NCBI RefSeq assembly: GCF_028372415.1
Contig: NC_092873.1
Coordinates: 352,015,890-352,079,889, forward strand
Reading direction: 5' to 3'
Source: Notamacropus eugenii
Taxonomy: Eukaryota; Chordata; Mammalia; Diprotodontia; Macropodidae
DNA: 64,000 nucleotides
The notes below the pieces were generated by a model. That model did not search any database. It worked only from the letters and a program-made list of their open reading frames with translations, and was not told where the DNA came from. Of this stretch, positions 59,001 to 64,000 are shown piece after piece (position 1 is the stretch's first letter; each line of letters opens with the position of its first letter). The position numbers were made by a program, and so were the translations under genes.

Positions 59001-60295
59001 GCTAGCAATTTGATATTGAAAATACGTGTGAATTCACACCAAACGTATTTCCATATTTGTCATTTTGTAAGCACAAACAAAACAAGAAAAAAAAAGAAAG
59101 TTTTTCTTTTTTTCAAAGAACTCTTCAATCTGTATTGAGAGTTCATCATTTCTCTCTCTGGAAGTGGATAGCATGTTTCATCATGGGTCTTTTGAAATTG
59201 TCTTGGATTATTGTCTTGATCAGAGTAACCAAATATTTCAAAGTCTGGAGATAAATTCTTAATCAAACGAGGTATAGAGGCCATAAAAAAGATAAAATAT
59301 ATAACCTTTATTGCATGAAATTTGTTTCTATTACACGACATTTAAAAGTTTCTGCACAAGCAAAATTCAACTAGGATAAGAAAGGAAGTGATAGAAGGTG
59401 GAGTGGGAATTACATAAAATTTCTTTAGTAATGGTTTTGTATCAAAGATATGTAGCAATAGATACATATAAGACCAAAGACCGTTCCCAATAGATAAGTG
59501 ATCAAAGGATATGAATGAGCAGTTAGTTCTCAAAAGAATTGCAAATTATTAACCAACACATGAAAGAATGCTCCAAATCACTAGTAAAAGAAATGTACAT
59601 CAAAGTAACTCTGAAGTTTCAATTCATGCTCTAAAAATTGACAAAGGTGACAAAATATGGGAATTGTCCATATTGGAGGGCTTATAGGATAGTGGAATAG
59701 TAGGTGGAACTGTGAAGCAGTATAATCATTTTTGAAAGCAATATGCATAGAAAGGGACTAAAATGTCCATTCCTTTTGGCCCAGAGATTTTACTACTAGG
59801 ATTATACCCTGAAGAGACCAATATAATAAGAATACACCAAAATATAGTAGCACTTTTTTCTAATCATAAAGAATCAGGAATAAAATAGATGTTTATCAAT
59901 TGGGAGAATAACTAAGTAATTACAGTACATGACTGTAATAGAATATTACTATGATATAAGAAATGATTAATACAGCAAAGCATGGAAAGATCTACATGAA
60001 CTGATGCAGAATGAAACAAGCAGAATCAAGAAAGTAGTATACACATTGACTACACCAATATAAATGGAAAGAACAAGCATAAAAAAATCAAAATTGAATG
60101 TTGTAAATTACGGAGAACAAGTCTGGAAAGAAAGAATATGAGAAGATACTGCCATTCTACCTCTTTGCAAAGATAGGACCTTATTATTTCCTCATCTTTC
60201 TCTTAAAGAATTTTGTTTGTCTTATGAGGGGAAGAAAGAGGAATACTGGTGGAAATTATAGTGATATAAAAAAGACATCAATAAAAACTTATTTT
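56083..60295 (+). repeat. Long, old L1 (ORF2 and 3' end)
   Basis: Sense ORF2 landmarks in order: AAATTGGATAAGAAAACAAA and ATCTGTTGCTTACAAAAAAC (endonuclease), AGGATGGCTCAACACTAAAA, TTTCAATAGATTCAGAAAAT followed by TCTTTTGACAAAG (reverse transcriptase), TTTTACTACTAGGATTATAC and AAGATCTACATGAACTGATG (C-terminus and 3' end). It is disrupted by many stops and frame changes and is interrupted by a reversed L1 fragment at 58860-59246. Clearly older than copies A and B. Confidence 0.85.
58860..59246 (-). repeat. L1 3' end nested in the older L1
   Basis: T-rich left end, then AATATTAACAATAATTTTTT, TTGAGTTTCAAATGCCCTC, AGAGTTCATCATTTCTCTC and AAATTGTCTTGGATTATTG. This is the complement of the L1 3' UTR found at 33283-33640. 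Near-identical 14-bp flanks GGAGATGTATTCTT (58846-58859) and GGAGATAAATTCTT (59247-59260) look like a target-site duplication. Confidence 0.85.
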
Positions 60296-60299
60296 AAAG

Positions 60300-61148
60300 A
60301 AATTTAGCAGTTCAGAAGAGGAGAAAGTACAATAGCTGGATGGGAAAGAAAGCTCTTTAAGAATTGGACAGAGCTGCCCATGTAGTTAAGATGTAAAGGA
60401 TACCAGTGGACAAAGAAAGAACAAAGTTGAGGATTCTTGAAGAAAGGGAGTCAAAGGCATTAGAAAAGGGATTGCCTGTCCTGAAAATAGTGATATTTCC
60501 TCTCTGACCTGATGAAAGGAGAAAGTAGGTGATAATGCTGTAGGTGACAATGTTGAGAGTTAATGTTAAGAAGCTTTGAGCAATAGCAGAGGAAATGCTG
60601 GAGCATCTCACATCAGATTGCTGAGTGGGGTGTAAAGCATTGATCAAATGTAAGAAGGAAGAAAAAAAATGGAAACAATCAATGTGAGGAATGAGACTGT
60701 AAGAGTTGGATGGAAGGATTGTAAAGCAGCAATAAAGGTCCAGAAGAGGTTACCATAATGTTTCTAGTAGGAGAAATCAGCTTAATTAAGGAATTTTCTT
60801 CAGCAACATTAACTGTGGAGGAGGAACAAAGCAACCATAAAGTAGAACACTGCCTTCTAAGAGACAGGAGGACGCTTATGATTACCATTTTGTTGGTACC
60901 TAGTCCAAATGGGATGGTACCTAGTCTGCCAGCACCAATTGTGAATTTAACCTTTAATCAGCCCTTCTAATGATCAGCTTATCACCCATGGGTGATACAA
61001 TCACTAGGGAGAGACAGGTATCACTGATGCCACTAGTTGCACCAACATCTATTAAATCCTATGTCACATATAACTTGGGTAGGGTCCTAGATCTTTCTTG
61101 CTGTCCCCTACCTGAAATTTTACTCTCTTTTATATTATTTTATTTTTT
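60300..61148. other. Intergenic, partly antisense L2-like
   Basis: 60300-60760 has purine-rich text resembling the antisense L2 pattern (GGAGTCAAAGGCATTAGAAA). 60760-61148 is unassigned. Short open frames here match nothing I know. Confidence 0.35.
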
Positions 61149-61455
61149 ATACTGGGACTCTATTTCAGCCAAGTTGGAAGTGCAATGACCACTCACAGGC
61201 CTAATACAATGCTGATCAGTATAGAAGCTATAACCATCATTTTTGCATCCTGGACATGGTCTCTTTAGGCATGGACTCTTTAGGCAGCCTGGTTAACCTT
61301 CTATTCCTGGGCACTCATAATATTAGTGAAAGACTTAGTTTGGACATCCAATCAACTTTAGCCCTACTGAAGCTTAGAACTCCTAAATTCAAGTGGTCCA
61401 CTAAGTCTCAGCTTCCCCTAGTAACAGAGATTACAGGCACCATATTACCTATCTA
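61149..61455 (-). pseudogene. 7SL (SRP) RNA retropseudogene
   Basis: The plus strand follows the complement of 7SL RNA from end to end over about 300 bp: AAGTTGGAAGTGCAATGACC, ACTCACAGGC, TGCTGATCAGTATAG, CTTTAGGCAGCCTGGTTAAC, GAAAGACTTAGTTTGGACAT, GCTTAGAACTCCTAAATTCA, GATTACAGGCACC. Each has its counterpart in order in 7SL (for example CTGATCAG, TTAGGCAACCTGG, AACTTAGTGCGGACA, GAACTCCTGGACTCAAG, GACTACAGGCGC). A T-rich run at about 61125-61148 marks the poly(A) tail of the copied RNA. Many substitutions, so not a working SRP RNA gene. Confidence 0.8.
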
Positions 61456-62190
61456 ACCTGCTTTTCTTAATTATTCACATTTAAATTCCTTAGAACATCC
61501 TGGCTTCCTAGTTCATCATTCTCTTCAACCACCATGACCATTAATTCCATTTTACCTCAGCCATCTCAGACTTCATCATCACTAAAAAGCAAATCCATCA
61601 TTTTAAACTGTAAATCCCCTCTCTGATCATAACCTCTTGTCCTTTCCCTCTACCCCCACTAAATCTAGTTTTCATTTGCAGCATATTCTCCAGTCATTCC
61701 ATCTACCTACTCAATTTTTTTATCTTTTCCATATTTATTGTAATCTTATCTGAAATTATTAATTACTACCCTGATTTTTTAATTTAGCTGAAGATTTTTC
61801 TCTTCATAACATTTTAACTCTATGCGAATCTTTGTTTCAAATGTGTTTCTAGTAAACAACATTTTTGGATTGTTTTCTAATCCAATTGGCTTTCCTCTTT
61901 TGTTTTGTGGATGAGTTTATGCCATTTTCACCCACTCAGTTCTACCCTCAGTTCATCAACCCTACTCTGGCTTCCTATCATTGCATTAATTCACTTTTTA
62001 AAATTCTTTTTATAAAGAACTTAAAAATCATTAACAAACACACATTTTAGAACACAAAGAATGAAAGATAATTTCAGAAGAAATGAACTTCTGTTACATA
62101 TAGTTTGCACTTTAAAAGTATATATTAAATTTAGCAAAGTAGCAAAGTTTTCTGGTCTATCTGTGCCCCTTCTGAATGTCTTTTGTTTTC
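61456..62190 (+). other. L2 remnant and AT-rich intergenic DNA
   Basis: 61490-61690 is L2-like (TCTCTGATCATAACCTCTTG, as at 42540). 61700-62190 is AT-rich and unassigned. Confidence 0.45.
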
Positions 62191-62194
62191 TTCT

Positions 62195-62495
62195 AGATAT
62201 CATAAAATGTTTTATTAATTTTCTTTTCCTTTTATGTGTATTTTTATGTTTGTCACTAATCTCTAATTCATCTCCTACATGGTAAATAATCATAACATTG
62301 GTCAGATCTCTGATGTCTTTAAAAGTTATTTTCCTTACATTATTATCGTCATAAACTATTCTCTTAGTTCCACTAATTTTATTCTTTATCAGTTCATACA
62401 AGTCTTCTCAAGCTTCTCTGAATTTTTTACATTCATTGTTTGAATACAATAAAATTTGATAACATTCATATAACAGAATGTGTTTAGTCCTTCCC
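62195..62495 (-). repeat. Old L1 3' end
   Basis: The complement reads ATATGAATGTTATCAAATTT, GACTTGTATGAACTGATAAA and AATTAGTGGAACTAAGAGAA, aligned with the 'ELM...S+TRRTLY' end of L1 ORF2 in copy B (here YELIKNKISGTKRIVY). The left side is T-rich. It accounts for the open frame on this strand. Confidence 0.7.
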
Positions 62496-62499
62496 CCAA

Positions 62500-62895
62500 T
62501 TGGTAACACTGAGAGGTTGAGTGACTTTCCTAGGATGTCAGAGGTAGCCCTTGAATCCAGGTCATACTGAGTCTAAGCCTAGTTTTAGCCACTACACTGC
62601 TTCCTTTCAGTATATAATTGTAATAAATAATGCCACTGTACCCCAACCCCAAGCTCTGTCACTCCTTCCTTCCTTCTTTCCTTTCTTTCTTCACTTTTTT
62701 AAAACATCTCTATCACTACCCACTAACTTACCCTCCTCCTTAGATGTCTTTCTCTTGTGACAAATAAATATAGCCAGGCAAATTCAACAAATACATAGTT
62801 TAGATGCCATGGTGCACTGGAGATAGAGCTGACCTTAGGCAAGTCAATTAACCTTTCCAGGCCTCAGTTTCCTCATCTATAATCCTGTGATCGTA
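62500..62895. repeat. MIR-like fragments
   Basis: 62505-62600 minus (GAGAGGTTGAGTGACTTTCC, CCCTTGAATCCAGGTC) and 62810-62895 plus (AGGCAAGTCAATTAACC, GCCTCAGTTTCCTCATCTAT). Confidence 0.6.
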
Positions 62896-63369
62896 TGAAA
62901 ATAACTTATTCAGGTTTCTAATATTGAAAATAAAAGTGGACTCACTTCAGAATGCCCCAAAATCCATTTATTAGGAACACAAGGAAATGTGTGTATTTAT
63001 AATAAATATTATATGTATATATTAAATATAGATGTATAGAAGTTTGTATATATAATCACATGGCCCTAGGACACTGGAAAATTCCTATGGAAAAGGAAAA
63101 TTGTAACCATACAATAAAACCATAAGAATTCTGTCCACATAGTATTGAATGAATACTGCTCGTGCTTTGGAAATGTGAAGGCAAGTTCTCTTAATAGTGT
63201 TTGGTAGCAGAAACTTAAATAATAGCAAATAAAATAAAACAAGATATCCAACCCTAATCTTTTTCCTGAACATCAGTCCTTAGCCAACTGTGCTACATAC
63301 ATCTCCAACTGTATGTCCTATCTGAATCTCAAATGTAATATGTAAGAAAGAGAACTAATTATCTTGTAG
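62896..63369. other. AT-rich intergenic DNA, nothing recognised
   Basis: TATATTAAATATAGATG-type text with no clear element or gene. Confidence 0.4.
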
Positions 63370-64000
63370 GCCTTTCTCCATATTTCCCTGGTTTTTCTGA
63401 GGATATAACCAGCCCTCAGGTCACAAGGTTTGCCACTTCAAAGTCATGCCTGATTCTTCCCTATCTCTAGCCTCCTACATCTGACCGGTTGCCTAGGCAA
63501 TTACTTCCACAATATCTCTCCCATTCATTCATTCCCTTTTCAGTGCTTACATGACCACTAGTCTAGTTTAGGCCCTAATCATCTCTCATTCAGACTAATG
63601 TAATAGCCTCCCATTGATCTCCCTTCTTTCATTCTCTTGCCTTCCCAATCCATCCTCCCCTCAGTGATTGAAATAGTCTTGGATCTGACCATGTCAGTTT
63701 CCCTACCAAAAATCTTCAGTGTCTCCCTATTGCCTCAAGGATAAAATGCAAACTCCTCAGCTTGGCATGCAATGTCCTCCACAATTTGACTTCAGGATAC
63801 ATTTTCAGACATTTCACATTACTCCTCCTCATACACTCAACATTTCAGCCAAATTGACCACTAACTGTTCTGCAGACTCCACATTCCTTCTCACACTTCT
63901 GGGTCTTTGCTCAAACTCTCCCCTGCTTAGAATGCACAGCCTCCGGAGTTCTACCTTTTAGAATCTTTTAGCTTCCCTCAGGGTTTAGCTCAGATCCCAC
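63370..64000 (+). repeat. L2 LINE coding remnant, runs off the window
   Basis: TGCCTGATTCTTCCCTATC, GACTAATGTAATAGCCTCCC, GATCTGACCATGTCAGTTTC, AATCTTCAGTGTCTCCCTAT and AGGATAAAATGCAAACTCC are ordered L2 reverse-transcriptase and 3' landmarks. Confidence 0.8.

Noticed and set aside
60750-61148. Possible retroviral-like remnant before the 7SL pseudogene
   Set aside because: Short open frames here suggested it briefly, but no family motif, primer site or terminal repeat could be identified, so no call is made.
62021-62401. 126-codon open frame on the minus strand downstream of GIP
   Set aside because: Its first part aligns by eye with the end of L1 ORF2 and the L1 3' region (YELIKNKISGTKRIVY against HELMLSKVSRTRRTLY in copy B), so it is an old L1 remnant.
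54240-64000. Start of SNF8, the next gene expected beyond GIP in human
   Set aside because: No CpG-rich promoter and no MHRRGVGAGAIAKKKLAEAK-like coding sequence was seen. The spacing remembered from human places it past the window end.

Overview
The window is vertebrate nuclear DNA, most likely from a marsupial. It holds the 5' end of IGF2BP1 on the minus strand and the complete incretin gene GIP on the plus strand. The two genes diverge and are separated by about 27.5 kb of intergenic DNA. From memory, IGF2BP1 and GIP are also divergent neighbours on human 17q21, so conserved synteny supports both calls. The marsupial assignment rests on the repeats: a marsupial-type L1 3' end, tRNA/CORE SINEs with an RTE-like tail (MAR1 type), an RTE LINE with ACAAC-tailed SINEs, and many old L2, L3/CR1 and MIR remnants. 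I cannot tell which marsupial it is.

Layout. Positions 1-16166 are IGF2BP1 intron 2, which continues beyond the window. It is repeat-bearing to about 11.6 kb and then repeat-poor to 16.1 kb. Exon 2 is 16167-16227, intron 1 is 16228-17428, the coding part of exon 1 is 17429-17603, and the 5' leader runs to about 18025. These lie in a strong CpG island at about 16.6-19.8 kb. From 19.9 to 23.8 kb is a repeat-poor stretch with candidate regulatory sequence. From 24 to 45 kb is repeat-dense intergenic DNA, dominated by L2 with L3, MIR, MAR1-type SINE, RTE and L1 insertions. GIP runs from a TATA promoter at 45516 to an AATAAA at 54210 in six exons. From 54.2 to 64 kb is 3' flank. It holds an old, long L1 whose 5' part appears inverted, an opposite L1 fragment nested in it, a decayed 7SL (SRP) RNA pseudogene, another L1 end, and L2 sequence running off the window.

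Gene content. IGF2BP1 encodes an oncofetal mRNA-binding protein, and only the first half of RRM1 plus a little more is coded here. GIP encodes the gut K-cell incretin precursor of 136 residues: signal peptide, N-propeptide, 42-residue hormone and a short C-propeptide. The two genes are not known to share a pathway. Their proximity is syntenic rather than functional. No other host protein-coding exon could be supported. IGF2BP1 exon 3 and the next gene expected beyond GIP in human (SNF8) were looked for and not seen.
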